Source: Lacibacter sp. H407
Lineage (GTDB): Bacteria; Bacteroidota; Bacteroidia; Chitinophagales; Chitinophagaceae
Assembly: GCF_037892605.1 (NCBI RefSeq)
Contig: NZ_JBBKTU010000001.1
Coordinates: 1,426,001 to 1,490,000, forward strand
Length of the DNA: 64,000 nucleotides
Direction: 5' to 3'
Both the position numbers and the translations under genes were made by a program. A model generated the notes under the pieces. That model was not told where the DNA came from, searched no databases, and saw nothing but the letters and a program-made list of their open reading frames with translations. Each line of letters starts with the position of its first letter. Within the stretch, counting starts at the first letter, position 1. Below, piece after piece: positions 32,177-40,683 of the stretch.

Positions 32177-33778
32177 TTAATTTAATTCTTCCTGCATTTC
32201 TTTTTTCATGCCGGATACATGGCTTAACGTATTTTCAATTTTGTAAGCTTCTTTAAAACCAACCAGGTCAACTTTGATATTTTTATCAGCGGCGGTAAAT
32301 TCAACAAAGTCCTTTACCAATTCCAGCACATCATAATCTATGTACACGGTTTCACTGGCGTCAATAATTACGTTGCTGTTTTCGGGCAGATGCACAAGTG
32401 TTTGCTTGATGGCTGCTTTGTTGAGGAACGATACTTCCTGTGCCAGTTTGATCTTGATGATCTCGCCTTCTTTATGTTTATCCTTACGGAAGAAGTAAGC
32501 AAGTTTCATATTACCACGCAGAATAAACAGAATGCTGAATACAAGGCCGATGCCTACACCTTTCAACAGATCGGTAAACACAACAGCAACAACAGTAATT
32601 ACAAATGGAATAAATTGAAAGCGACCGTTATGCCACATGTGTTTGAATACTTTCGGACTTGCCAGTTTCAAACCAATAAGGATCAGGATCGCTGCTAGTG
32701 TAGCATATGGTATTTTATTGAGGATAGAAGGGATCAGAATAACCGCCAGTAATAAGAATGTACCATGTGCAATGGTTGCCATTTTTGTACGACCTCCGGA
32801 ATTGATATTTGCGGAAGTACGCACAATTACTGAGGTCATTGGGATACCGCCAATTAAACCCGATAATAAATTACCAACACCCTGTGCTCTTAACTCTTTG
32901 TTTCCGCTTGAATAACGTTTCAATGGATCCATTTTATCGGCTGCTTCAAGACAAAGCAATGTTTCAATACTGGCAACTACAGCAATGGTAACTCCCAAAA
33001 TCCAAACGGAACTGTTGGTGAAACCCGAAAAGTCAGGCATTGAGAACTGGCTTAAAAAATCGCTGAACGAACTGGCAATCGGAAGGTTTACCAGATGCTC
33101 CTGCCCAACGGCAAAGTTTGAACCTGTTGCAATAAAAAGCTCGTTGATCAATACACCTGCAACAACAGCTACTAATCCACCTGGGATCACTTTGATCTTT
33201 TTCAGGAAAGGCACTTTTTGGAATGCAATGAGAATAGTAACTGAGATCAAAGTAATAATAATAGCACCGTAATGAACAGAATTGATCGCATCGGTAATTG
33301 CAGTTAAGGTGTTATGACCGGTATTGTTTTCAATGAACGCAAAATCGCCTTCACTATCCTTGTCGTATCCTACCGCATGTGGTATTTGTTTCAAAATAAT
33401 AATGATACCAATACCGGCCAGCATTCCTTCAATAACATTGGAAGGAAAGTAATTGGAAATTGTTCCCGCTTTCAAAAAGCCAAGAATAAGTTGAATGGCT
33501 CCGGCGATCATAACAGAAAGCAAAAACAATTCGAACGATCCCAACGTGCTGATACCTGCCAATACAATTGCTGTAAGTCCGGCCGCTGGTCCGGTTACAC
33601 TCAACTGTGAACCGCTCAACATACCTACTACAATACCTCCGATTACACCGGCAATAATTCCTGAAAAAAGCGGAGCACCACTGGCCAACGCAATGCCTAG
33701 ACACAATGGTAATGCTACCAGGAAGACGATGAGGCCGGACAGCAAATCTGTTTTTAAATACTTTGTATACGATTTCAT
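32177..33778 (-). CDS. SulP-family anion transporter with STAS domain (likely bicarbonate)
   Basis: 533 residues: about 12 membrane segments with the SulP signature near the N-terminus (GLIVFLVALPLCLGIALASGAPLFSGIIAG), GNLLSGLIGGIPMTSVIVRTSANINSGGRT in the middle, and a cytoplasmic C-terminal STAS domain (about 440-533, VIIDASETVYIDYDVLELV). SulP proteins carry sulfate, bicarbonate or other anions. The adjacent carbonic anhydrase makes bicarbonate the best guess. The 240 bp before the gene (33779-34018) hold a 16-bp palindrome (33798-33813) and two CATCTGTT repeats but no recognised gene. Confidence 0.93.
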   Translation of the reverse strand: MKSYTKYLKTDLLSGLIVFLVALPLCLGIALASGAPLFSGIIAGVIGGIVVGMLSGSQLSVTGPAAGLTAIVLAGISTLGSFELFLLSVMIAGAIQLILGFLKAGTISNYFPSNVIEGMLAGIGIIIILKQIPHAVGYDKDSEGDFAFIENNTGHNTLTAITDAINSVHYGAIIITLISVTILIAFQKVPFLKKIKVIPGGLVAVVAGVLINELFIATGSNFAVGQEHLVNLPIASSFSDFLSQFSMPDFSGFTNSSVWILGVTIAVVASIETLLCLEAADKMDPLKRYSSGNKELRAQGVGNLLSGLIGGIPMTSVIVRTSANINSGGRTKMATIAHGTFLLLAVILIPSILNKIPYATLAAILILIGLKLASPKVFKHMWHNGRFQFIPFVITVVAVVFTDLLKGVGIGLVFSILFILRGNMKLAYFFRKDKHKEGEIIKIKLAQEVSFLNKAAIKQTLVHLPENSNVIIDASETVYIDYDVLELVKDFVEFTAADKNIKVDLVGFKEAYKIENTLSHVSGMKKEMQEELN

Positions 33779-34018
33779 TATTCAGTTGATTTAACAGGCA
33801 AATTCAAATTTGCATCTGTTGGTTGTAAACACATCTGTTACCAATTAAAACCATGCAGAAATTAAAATGATGATTTGATTCGATCAATTAATATCAACAC
33901 GTACATGTTCTAATACGAATACAGATTCAGAATCTAATAAGGGAAAAGAAATGAATTATGTTCAGGCAACTCCGTTATCCGTTGTTTACGGCATTGAAGT
34001 TACCGGCAATGAAAGCCA

Positions 34019-34315
34019 TCAGGCATTTGGAGGTTGCGTTTGCACATCATCTGAAAAGCGGGAGTAAATAGTTTCAGCATGATGAATGCTTTCAACGACA
34101 CGAAGTTCAGCCAGTTGCATTAATTCTTCATGACTGGCAGTGACAAAGTGCTTGTGAATTTCTTCAGTAAAAGAAGGAGTTACCGACTTATCGCTATGCG
34201 GAATTTCTTCCGTCATCTGTTGATTCTGGTACATCATAGCACTGATCTGCGCCAAAGGAAGCAGCTGTATGCTCAATACGAGCGTAAGTACTATGCTGAT
34301 CAGTTTTTTCTTCAT
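34019..34315 (-). CDS. Small secreted or membrane-anchored protein, unknown
   Basis: 98 residues from the ATG at 34315; the upstream in-frame extension crosses the fabG terminator and a promoter box, so it is excluded. Residues 1-24 are a signal peptide or anchor (MKKKLISIVLTLVLSIQLLPLA). The remainder is acidic and His-rich (MMYQNQQMTEEIPHSDKS, EEIHKHF, ESIHHAET), hinting at metal contact but not enough to assign a function. A TATTTTTG box (minus strand, 34325-34332) lies 9 nt before the start. Confidence 0.55.
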   Translation of the reverse strand: MKKKLISIVLTLVLSIQLLPLAQISAMMYQNQQMTEEIPHSDKSVTPSFTEEIHKHFVTASHEELMQLAELRVVESIHHAETIYSRFSDDVQTQPPNA

Positions 34316-34324
34316 ACCGGGATG

Positions 34325-34332
34325 CAAAAATA
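34325..34332 (-). promoter_or_regulatory. -7 promoter box (TATTTTTG) for the 98-residue secreted protein
   Basis: Exact TAnnTTTG match on the minus strand, between the fabG terminator and the ATG at 34315. Confidence 0.45.
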
Positions 34333-34353
34333 TACCTATAACTGCGAGATTAA

Positions 34354-34393
34354 CATAAAAAAATGATAAAGGTTCGAAAACCTTTATCATTTT
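34354..34393 (-). terminator. Intrinsic terminator of fabG
   Basis: 15-bp arms (AAAATGATAAAGGTT and complement) around a 4-nt loop, followed on the minus strand by a T-run. It lies 34 bp after the fabG stop. Confidence 0.85.
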
Positions 34394-34426
34394 ACAGTTA
34401 AACAACAGTTGACTATCAACTGTTTG

Positions 34427-35182
34427 TCAAATATTTAAACCTCCGCAAACACTAATGGTTTGTCCGGTAATATAGGCACCCATATCGCTGGCCAGAAACA
34501 GGCAGGTGTTGGCAATTTCCTCGGCACTTGCGAAGCGCCCCAACGGAATGCCGGCTTTGTATTTATCGGCAGCTTCGCCTTCTTTTAAATAACTCGTCAT
34601 ATCGGTTTCAACAAAACCCGGCGCAACAGCATTGCAACGGATGTTGCGGCTACCAAGTTCCTTGGCCACTGACTTTGTAAACCCGATCACTCCGGCTTTA
34701 CTGGCTGCATAACTGGTTTGTCCTGCATTTCCCATTTCACCGATCACACTGCTCATGTTAATGATGGAGCCGCTTCTGGCTTTCATCATCGGTTTAATGA
34801 TCTGCTTGGTCATATAAAACACCGAGTTGAGGTTTACTTTGATCACATCTTCCCACTGCTCCACACTCATACGCAGCAACAGATTGTCTTTCGAAATACC
34901 TGCATTGTTTACACAAATATCAACAGTGCCGAATTCTTTCAGCACATCGGTTACAAAGGTTTCACAGGCAGCAAAATCACCTGCATTGCTTTGATATGCT
35001 TTTGCTTTTACGCCCATTCCCTGCAGCTTTGCTTCAAGTACAGCGGCTTTTTCTTTACTGCCATCGCTTACATAGGTAAACGCAATATTTGCACCATGCT
35101 CAGCAAATTTAATGGCAACGGCTTCGCCAATTCCACGTGCGGCACCGGTTACAATGGCAACTTTTCCTTCAAGTAATTTCAT
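34427..35182 (-). CDS. fabG: 3-oxoacyl-[acyl-carrier-protein] reductase
   Basis: 251 residues. The short-chain dehydrogenase motifs are TGAARGIGEAVA for NADP binding (about 12-23), NNAG (92-95), and the Ser145-Tyr158-Lys162 triad (INMSSVIGEMGN.GQTSYAASKAG). FabG reduces 3-oxoacyl-ACP in fatty acid elongation. It follows the DUF3667 gene with one base between stop and start, so translation is probably coupled. Confidence 0.9.
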   Translation of the reverse strand: MKLLEGKVAIVTGAARGIGEAVAIKFAEHGANIAFTYVSDGSKEKAAVLEAKLQGMGVKAKAYQSNAGDFAACETFVTDVLKEFGTVDICVNNAGISKDNLLLRMSVEQWEDVIKVNLNSVFYMTKQIIKPMMKARSGSIINMSSVIGEMGNAGQTSYAASKAGVIGFTKSVAKELGSRNIRCNAVAPGFVETDMTSYLKEGEAADKYKAGIPLGRFASAEEIANTCLFLASDMGAYITGQTISVCGGLNI

Positions 35183-35183
35183 A

Positions 35184-36032
35184 CTAGTGAATTTGATTAA
35201 TAACTGTTACAAATAAAAGGAATTTGTACAAACTGTAAACAATAAATGAATGAACAAAGAAAAAAGCAATTACAAAAAGCAACGATTGCCACCATTTGAA
35301 TGCATAGAACCGTTTTACAGCAATACCAAGGTAAATAGATAGTCCACCGTAAATAAGAATACCAAGTATTCGATCGTAAAAAGAAATATAGATACCCGAC
35401 AGCCAGTGAGCAATTAAATTGATAGTCGAAATCAGTAAAGGCAGCAATAGAAACCCCCATAACAGATACACTGAATTAACTTCTGCTGCAAATACTATAT
35501 GATCAAAGAAGTATTTACGTCTGAAAAAGGCTAAACCAAAGAATAATAGGGCAGTAAAAGGAATAATAACCAGCAGTAAAAATTTTGAAGCTTTCTCAGA
35601 TTTTGTATGAAATTTTTCTGAGAGTTCGCTAACGGTTATCCCCAGTTCATTCGATTTTTGATCTATTTTTTGTTGCGCATAAGCCCCATAAAGATCTTGC
35701 TTTGGATAGTATTCCATTTTCATATTTAACCCTTCGAAAACCGGGAAGAACAGATAGAAAATCACTAAAAGAATAAAAAAGGAAAGAGGTTTGAAATATT
35801 TCTTACGGATGCCATTACAATAGTCGAGACTGAGTTTACCCGGCTTTGAAAAGATGGTACGCAATGTAGTAAACAGCGTGCCTTCCAGGTGTGTTATAAA
35901 ATGTACACCCTCTTCCAGAAAGTGAATAATCGATTTATCATGTTCACCATAAACCTTTTCACCGCATTTGTTACAGTACTTGCCGTAAAAATGATTACCG
36001 CAGTTTTTGCAGATAAGTTTTGGCTGATTCAT
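35184..36032 (-). CDS. DUF3667 membrane protein with N-terminal zinc ribbon
   Basis: 282 residues. A zinc ribbon opens the protein (Cys8-Cys11 and Cys20-Cys23 in CKNCGNHFYGKYCNKCGEK), then a family-typical FLEEGVHFITHLEGTLFTTLRTIFSKPGKLS and about five membrane helices (about 85-105, 150-170, 185-210, 220-240, 255-280). DUF3667 has no known function. It lies 22 bp upstream of nothing on its own strand but the PhyH-like stop, and precedes fabG directly. Confidence 0.82.
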   Translation of the reverse strand: MNQPKLICKNCGNHFYGKYCNKCGEKVYGEHDKSIIHFLEEGVHFITHLEGTLFTTLRTIFSKPGKLSLDYCNGIRKKYFKPLSFFILLVIFYLFFPVFEGLNMKMEYYPKQDLYGAYAQQKIDQKSNELGITVSELSEKFHTKSEKASKFLLLVIIPFTALLFFGLAFFRRKYFFDHIVFAAEVNSVYLLWGFLLLPLLISTINLIAHWLSGIYISFYDRILGILIYGGLSIYLGIAVKRFYAFKWWQSLLFVIAFFFVHSFIVYSLYKFLLFVTVINQIH

Positions 36033-36054
36033 TCTTAAATATAATACAGGCAGT

Positions 36055-37005
36055 TTATTCTTCTTCCATCAAAGATGGCCGTTCTGTTATTTCGTGGTAC
36101 TTGATCACATCTTTGGCGTAGTAATGCACCACCATGCTTTTGCGTGTAAGTGAAGGATTTGCAACGGGTACACCGCCATGAATCAGGTTGGCATGCCAAA
36201 TAAGTACATCACCTTTTTTCGGGAGAAATACTTCCTTCTCAAATTGATTTTGCGAAAGAATTTCATCGGTCATATCCTCATAATCGCTGTATTGCTTATT
36301 GCCCAGCTTTAACCGTGTGCTGTAGTTTTCAAAATCATCATTGAGCAAATACGGAAGTTTATGGCTGCCTCTGTAATAAAAGAGTGGTCCGCTGTCGGGA
36401 TGAATATCTTCCAATGCGATCCATGCAGCAATTAAATAACCCAATGGATAAGTGGTCATGTGGATACTATCGCTGTGAGCACGTTGACCGCTGCCTTTTA
36501 CAAAGTTGAGTGTTTGAAACGGAACTACTTCTTTATCTAAAATGAAGGAAAGTAAATTCTTCAGTCCTTCGTCCTGCATCATCTGTTTAATAACGGGCGA
36601 ATGTTTGTAGCCATACATCACCTTGTTATCGTGGGTGATGGGCAAATGTTGTTGATGAATGAGTTCATCCATTGCTTTGTTTACATCGTCTACTTGTTGA
36701 CTGCTGAAATGTTGTTTGATGTGCAGGAATCCATTGCTGCTCCATTGTTGTAATTGTTCCTGTACATCGGGTGGAAATTGTTGATAGCTTTCTTTGGTTG
36801 CAACAACGGTAGCCGAATCATTAATATCGAGCCATGCACTTGAAATTTTATCGGGGAAATCTTTGCTGCTGATGGAATCAAACAGCGGCTTGTGTACACG
36901 ATACTTACTGTATGCTTCTTTGTTGTGATGTAGTTGTTTTACATGAAGCAGGTTATAGATCCAGTGGAGCGGTTTGTAATCTTTCAGTTTATCTTTCAGC
37001 TTCAT
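36055..37005 (-). CDS. Phytanoyl-CoA dioxygenase family protein
   Basis: 316 residues from the ATG at 37005, which overlaps the end of the GH3 gene by 17 bp. The Fe(II)/2-oxoglutarate site is visible: His-x-Asp in GQRAHSDSI, the distal His in LIWHANLIHGG, and Arg in LTRKSMVVHYY for the co-substrate. The first 40 residues (KLKDYKPLHWIYNLLH) are an amphipathic extension. Members hydroxylate lipids or natural products; the substrate is unknown here. The overlap suggests translational coupling to the GH3 gene. Confidence 0.85.
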   Translation of the reverse strand: MKLKDKLKDYKPLHWIYNLLHVKQLHHNKEAYSKYRVHKPLFDSISSKDFPDKISSAWLDINDSATVVATKESYQQFPPDVQEQLQQWSSNGFLHIKQHFSSQQVDDVNKAMDELIHQQHLPITHDNKVMYGYKHSPVIKQMMQDEGLKNLLSFILDKEVVPFQTLNFVKGSGQRAHSDSIHMTTYPLGYLIAAWIALEDIHPDSGPLFYYRGSHKLPYLLNDDFENYSTRLKLGNKQYSDYEDMTDEILSQNQFEKEVFLPKKGDVLIWHANLIHGGVPVANPSLTRKSMVVHYYAKDVIKYHEITERPSLMEEE

Positions 37006-38515
37006 GTGATTGATTGAAACGGAGAATATCTTCAACATACTGACGATCATTGCTCAACCGTGGCACTTTGTGTTGACCACCTAATTTACCCTTGCTCTGC
37101 ATCCATGCGTGAAACGTTCCTTTTCGCATCGGCTGTACAAATGGCAAACGAAGTGCAATATTCTTGTGTCGTTTGGCTTCGTAATCGCTGTTGAGATTTT
37201 TCAAAGCAGTATCCAGCTCATACACGAAATCGTTTAAGCCAACCGGATCTTTTTCAAACTCAATCAACCATTCATGTGCACCATTGCTGCTGTGGCTGAA
37301 GTAAATGGGAGCAGCCGTGTATTCGCTTACAATAGCACCCGTTTGTTCACAGGCGATGGCAACAGCTCTGTCTGTATTGTCCACCATTAACTCTTCACCA
37401 AATGCATTAATGAAATGTTTTAAGCGGCCACTTACTTTTATACGGAAGGGTTGCAGCGCTGTAAACTGAACAGTATCGCCCACTATGTATCGCCACAAAC
37501 CGCCATTGGTACTAATAATGAGTGCATAGTTTTTACCAAGCTCCACTTTATTTAAACCAATTGTTTTGGGGAAACGGTTACCGTATTCTTCCAGCGGCAT
37601 AAACTCATAAAAAATGCCGTGATCAGCAAACAGTAACATACCCTCTTCGCCTGGCTTATCCTGTGCTGCAAAGAAACCTTCGCTGGCATTGTACATTTCC
37701 AGATAATTGATCGGCTTTCCGATCAATTGTTGGAATTGCTCACGGTATGGCACAAACGATACGCCGCCATGCATAAACAGTTCCAGCTCCGGCCACACTT
37801 CAGCAATGGTTTGCTTACCGGTTATTTCTAAAATACGACGGAACAGCACCATACTCCAGGTAGGTACACCCGAAATCGATGTTACATTTTCTTTAATAGT
37901 TACTTCAGCCAGCTTTTCAATTTTGCTCTCCCATTCATCCATCAACAAAATACTCAGCTCTGGTGTGCGTATCCAGTTGGTCCAGAAGGGAGCGTTCTGC
38001 ATCAGCACTGCACTTAGATCGCCATATTGTATGTCTTCGTTAAGTGCGTAGATATTATGACTGCCACCAATTACCAATCCTTTACCGGTTAACAGATCAG
38101 ACGCAGGAAAATTATTGTAATAAAGTGTGAGCACATCTTTGCTTACCTGGAAGTGGCCATCTTTCATACTCTCATCACTCACGGGAATAAACTTGCTTTT
38201 ATCGCTGGTGGTGCCGCTGCTTTTTGCAAACCATGTAACAGGTGTAGGCCATAGTACATTTTCTTCACCCTTCATCATCCGCTCAATATGCGGCTTGATG
38301 TCGTCGTACTCATGCACAGGAACTGTGTTTTTGAAATCACGCAGATTAAACAGCTTTCCAAAATTATACTGCTGACCAAATTGCGTGTACTGAGCGGTAG
38401 TCACCAAATCCTGCAATACTTCCCGCTGCGCTGCCACCGGATTATTCATCCAGCTTTCAATACGCCACATCCGCAGGCGTGCAAGTCTTGATATAGCAGG
38501 GCTAAGCAGTCTCAT
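36989..38515 (-). CDS. GH3 family protein (acyl-adenylating enzyme fold)
   Basis: 508 residues. GH3 enzymes of the ANL superfamily adenylate carboxylates and join them to amines; the plant members make auxin or jasmonate conjugates, bacterial ones are not characterised. Visible motifs are TWFAKSSGTTSDKSKFIPVS (ATP loop, about 87-106), YNASEGFFAAQD, a GLWRYIVGDTVQFT hinge and a C-terminal domain with HAWMQSKGKLGGQHKVPRL. It forms an operon with the PhyH-like gene downstream. Confidence 0.88.
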   Translation of the reverse strand: MRLLSPAISRLARLRMWRIESWMNNPVAAQREVLQDLVTTAQYTQFGQQYNFGKLFNLRDFKNTVPVHEYDDIKPHIERMMKGEENVLWPTPVTWFAKSSGTTSDKSKFIPVSDESMKDGHFQVSKDVLTLYYNNFPASDLLTGKGLVIGGSHNIYALNEDIQYGDLSAVLMQNAPFWTNWIRTPELSILLMDEWESKIEKLAEVTIKENVTSISGVPTWSMVLFRRILEITGKQTIAEVWPELELFMHGGVSFVPYREQFQQLIGKPINYLEMYNASEGFFAAQDKPGEEGMLLFADHGIFYEFMPLEEYGNRFPKTIGLNKVELGKNYALIISTNGGLWRYIVGDTVQFTALQPFRIKVSGRLKHFINAFGEELMVDNTDRAVAIACEQTGAIVSEYTAAPIYFSHSSNGAHEWLIEFEKDPVGLNDFVYELDTALKNLNSDYEAKRHKNIALRLPFVQPMRKGTFHAWMQSKGKLGGQHKVPRLSNDRQYVEDILRFNQSHEAER

Positions 38516-38554
38516 CCTTCGGCAAGATAAAAAAGTTAAACGACTTCAGGTGTG

Positions 38555-39385
38555 TTAAGATGGTTCTTCGTTAACAGGCGTTTTAGCCTCTTCGTGCAGG
38601 TAATCTTTCCGCTTCAATTCAAAGTTGCGACCAAGATAAAGACGACGTACATGCTCATCATCGGCCAACTCTTCGGCCGAGCCATGTTTAAATATCTTTC
38701 CTTCGATCAACAGGTAGGCACGGTCGCAGATCGATAAGGTTTCAGTTACATTATGGTCGGTGATCAATATGCCGATGTTGCGGTATTTGAGTTTGGCTAC
38801 AATTGCCTGAATATCTTCTACTGCAATTGGATCCACACCTGCAAACGGTTCATCCAGTAAAATAAACTTGGGGTCTACTGCTAAGGCACGTGCAATTTCA
38901 GTTCTACGGCGTTCGCCACCGCTCAACGAATCGCCCTGGTTCTTGCGCACATGATGCAGGCGGAATTCACTCAACAGGTCTTCTAATTTTTCCCGTTGTT
39001 CCTGCTTGCTCAGCTTGGTCATTTCCAGTACAGCCGCAATATTTTCTTCCACTGTGAGTTTGCGGAACACACTGGCTTCCTGTGGCAGGTAGCCAATACC
39101 CATTTGCGCCCGTTTGTACATGGGCTGGTTGCTGATATTATCATCATTCAAAAACACCTCGCCTTCATCGGGTTTAATAAACCCTACCACCATGTAAAAC
39201 GTTGTGGTTTTACCTGCACCGTTTGGACCTAGTAACCCAACGATCTCGCCTTGGTTCACTTCAATACTCACATGGTTTACAACCGTTCGGTTGCGATATC
39301 GTTTTACCAGCTCAGATGTATGAATTTTTAAACTCAAAGTAAAAATTTGTAGTTGCGAAAATACCGCATTCTTCTTTATGAACAT
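38555..39385 (-). CDS. lptB: LPS export ABC transporter ATP-binding protein LptB
   Basis: ATPase of the Lpt system that moves lipopolysaccharide from the inner to the outer membrane. Walker A is GPNGAGKTT, followed by the Q-loop, the signature LSGGERRR, Walker [17 protein letters not shown] and the H-loop TDHNVT, matching LptB. The ATG at 39385 gives 276 residues, but the family N-terminus begins near [11 protein letters not shown], so a TTG at 39337 (260 residues) is a strong alternative. LptF/LptG/LptC genes are not next to it in this window. Confidence 0.9.
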   Translation of the reverse strand: MFIKKNAVFSQLQIFTLSLKIHTSELVKRYRNRTVVNHVSIEVNQGEIVGLLGPNGAGKTTTFYMVVGFIKPDEGEVFLNDDNISNQPMYKRAQMGIGYLPQEASVFRKLTVEENIAAVLEMTKLSKQEQREKLEDLLSEFRLHHVRKNQGDSLSGGERRRTEIARALAVDPKFILLDEPFAGVDPIAVEDIQAIVAKLKYRNIGILITDHNVTETLSICDRAYLLIEGKIFKHGSAEELADDEHVRRLYLGRNFELKRKDYLHEEAKTPVNEEPS

Positions 39386-39419
39386 TTGTTCATTCCCTTT
39401 TAAAATGTGAAAGTAACAG

Positions 39420-39536
39420 GCAAACATTGTTTGATCAATGGGCCTACAAGGTTGCCAACCTTGCATCAAAAGCAGAGGTAAATCAGTAAGGGAAGAAGGT
39501 TGGCAACCTTTGCTGTAGTAGCAAACATTGTTTGAT
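39420..39536. repeat. Nested palindromic element before metF
   Basis: GCAAACATTGTTTGAT occurs identically at 39420-39435 and 39521-39536 (core CAAACATTGTTTG is itself a palindrome). Between them AAGGTTGCCAACCTT and its complement AAGGTTGGCAACCTT form an inner pair. The order P1-P2-P2'-P1 is symmetric, like a BIME or a small MITE-derived element. The right P1 overlaps the metF -33 box. Confidence 0.7.
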
Positions 39537-39562
39537 TAAGAACCGCTGCTGTTATATGTTTG
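39532..39562 (+). promoter_or_regulatory. metF promoter: TTG (39532-39534), N20, TATGTTTG (39555-39562)
   Basis: Both housekeeping elements are present at good spacing. The transcript should start near 39568 and carry about 112 nt before the ATG at 39681. Confidence 0.6.
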
Positions 39563-39593
39563 CATGAAATTTTTTGATACCGGCTTCTGGTAC

Positions 39594-39652
39594 TCCGGTT
39601 AAACATCGTTGCATCGCAATCTCTTCAGGGCCTGTGCAGGCATTGAACCGGA
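39594..39652 (+). promoter_or_regulatory. Structured metF leader, candidate riboregulator
   Basis: TCCGGTT (39594-39600) pairs with AACCGGA (39646-39652) as a closing stem. Inside are TTGC/GCAA (39609-39619) and GCCT/AGGC (39630-39641) hairpins, giving a three-way junction. The SAM-I, SAM-II and THF riboswitch cores are not recognisable. A 12-codon ORF (39564-39602, MKFFDTGFWYSG) overlaps its 5' arm. Confidence 0.4.
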
Positions 39653-39680
39653 AAAGCAACAGCGCCAAACCAAACAAGAA

Positions 39681-40634
39681 ATGAAAGTAACCGAACATAT
39701 CGCTCAGGCAAAAGATACATTGGTGTCGTTTGAAATTCTTCCCCCTTTAAAAGGAAAAACCATCAATTCAATTTTCGATCATCTGGATCCGTTGATGGAA
39801 TTTAAACCATCGTGGATCAATGTTACCTATCACCGGGCCGAACAGGTGTTTAAGAAAAAGGCTGATGGTACATTTGAAAAAGTGGAGATACGAAAGCGCC
39901 CCGGTACTGTTGGTATTTGTGCGGCTTTGCAAAACCATTATGATATTGATGCTGTTCCGCATTTGATTTGTGGTGGGTTCTCCAAACGAGAAACGGAAGA
40001 TGCATTGATCGATCTCAATTTTATTGGTGTACAGAATGTGTTGGTGCTGCGTGGTGATGCGGCGAAGAACGAAGCCAATTTCGAACCACACCCCGATGGA
40101 AATCGCTTAGCGATCGATCTGTTGAAACAAACCATCAACCTCAATCATGGAATTTATCTCGAAGAAGATATCCGTGACGGATTCCGTACCGATTTCTGTG
40201 CAGGAGTTGCAGGTTATCCTGAAAAGCATTTCGAAACGCCCAACCTTGAAATTGAAATGCAACGCCTCAAGGATAAAGTGGATGCAGGTGCTGAGTATAT
40301 TATGACGCAGATGTTTTTTGACAACAGCAAGTTTTTTGCATTTGTAAAACAGTGTCGTGATAATGGAATTGAAGTACCTATTATTCCCGGTTTAAAACCA
40401 TTGACAAGTAAAAAACAACTCTCTGTTATTCCACGTACATTTCATGTTGATATTCCAACTGAATTGAGCAATGAGATCATGAAAGCAAAAACGGATGATG
40501 ATTGCAAGAAAGTAGGAACAGAATGGTTGATACAACAATCGAAAGAACTGAAAGCATTTGGTGTTCCGGTGTTGCATTATTATACGCTTGGCAGCCCGAA
40601 AGTGATTTATAATGTGGTGAAAGAAGTGTTGTAA
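39681..40634 (+). CDS. metF: Methylenetetrahydrofolate reductase
   Basis: 317 residues from MKVTEHIAQAKDTLVSFEILPPLKG; earlier in-frame codons belong to the leader. The FAD-dependent TIM barrel shows FEILPPLKG with the catalytic Glu, NVTYHRAEQ, ILRGDA-like VLRGDAAKNEA, and AGAEYIMTQMFFDN. MetF reduces 5,10-methylene-THF to 5-methyl-THF for methionine synthesis. The metH or metE gene is not nearby. A bidirectional terminator follows. Confidence 0.93.
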   Translation: MKVTEHIAQAKDTLVSFEILPPLKGKTINSIFDHLDPLMEFKPSWINVTYHRAEQVFKKKADGTFEKVEIRKRPGTVGICAALQNHYDIDAVPHLICGGFSKRETEDALIDLNFIGVQNVLVLRGDAAKNEANFEPHPDGNRLAIDLLKQTINLNHGIYLEEDIRDGFRTDFCAGVAGYPEKHFETPNLEIEMQRLKDKVDAGAEYIMTQMFFDNSKFFAFVKQCRDNGIEVPIIPGLKPLTSKKQLSVIPRTFHVDIPTELSNEIMKAKTDDDCKKVGTEWLIQQSKELKAFGVPVLHYYTLGSPKVIYNVVKEVL

Positions 40635-40658
40635 ATAAATCGCATAAAAATTAATTAA

Positions 40659-40683
40659 AAAGTCCTGCATTGCAGGACTTTTT
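40659..40683. terminator. Bidirectional terminator between metF and the DUF6029 gene
   Basis: Arms AAAAGTCCTGCA/TGCAGGACTTTT around one central base, with A- and T-rich flanks. It touches the DUF6029 stop codon. Confidence 0.8.

Noticed and set aside
33951-34067. 39-codon ORF with an AAGGGAAAAGAA sequence before its ATG
   Set aside because: It overlaps the 3' end of the small secreted-protein gene on the other strand, has no recognisable domain and no promoter box; too weak to call.
39594-39652. SAM-I, SAM-II or THF riboswitch before metF
   Set aside because: The conserved cores of these classes are not present; only generic stem-loops are visible, so it is kept as an unclassified candidate.
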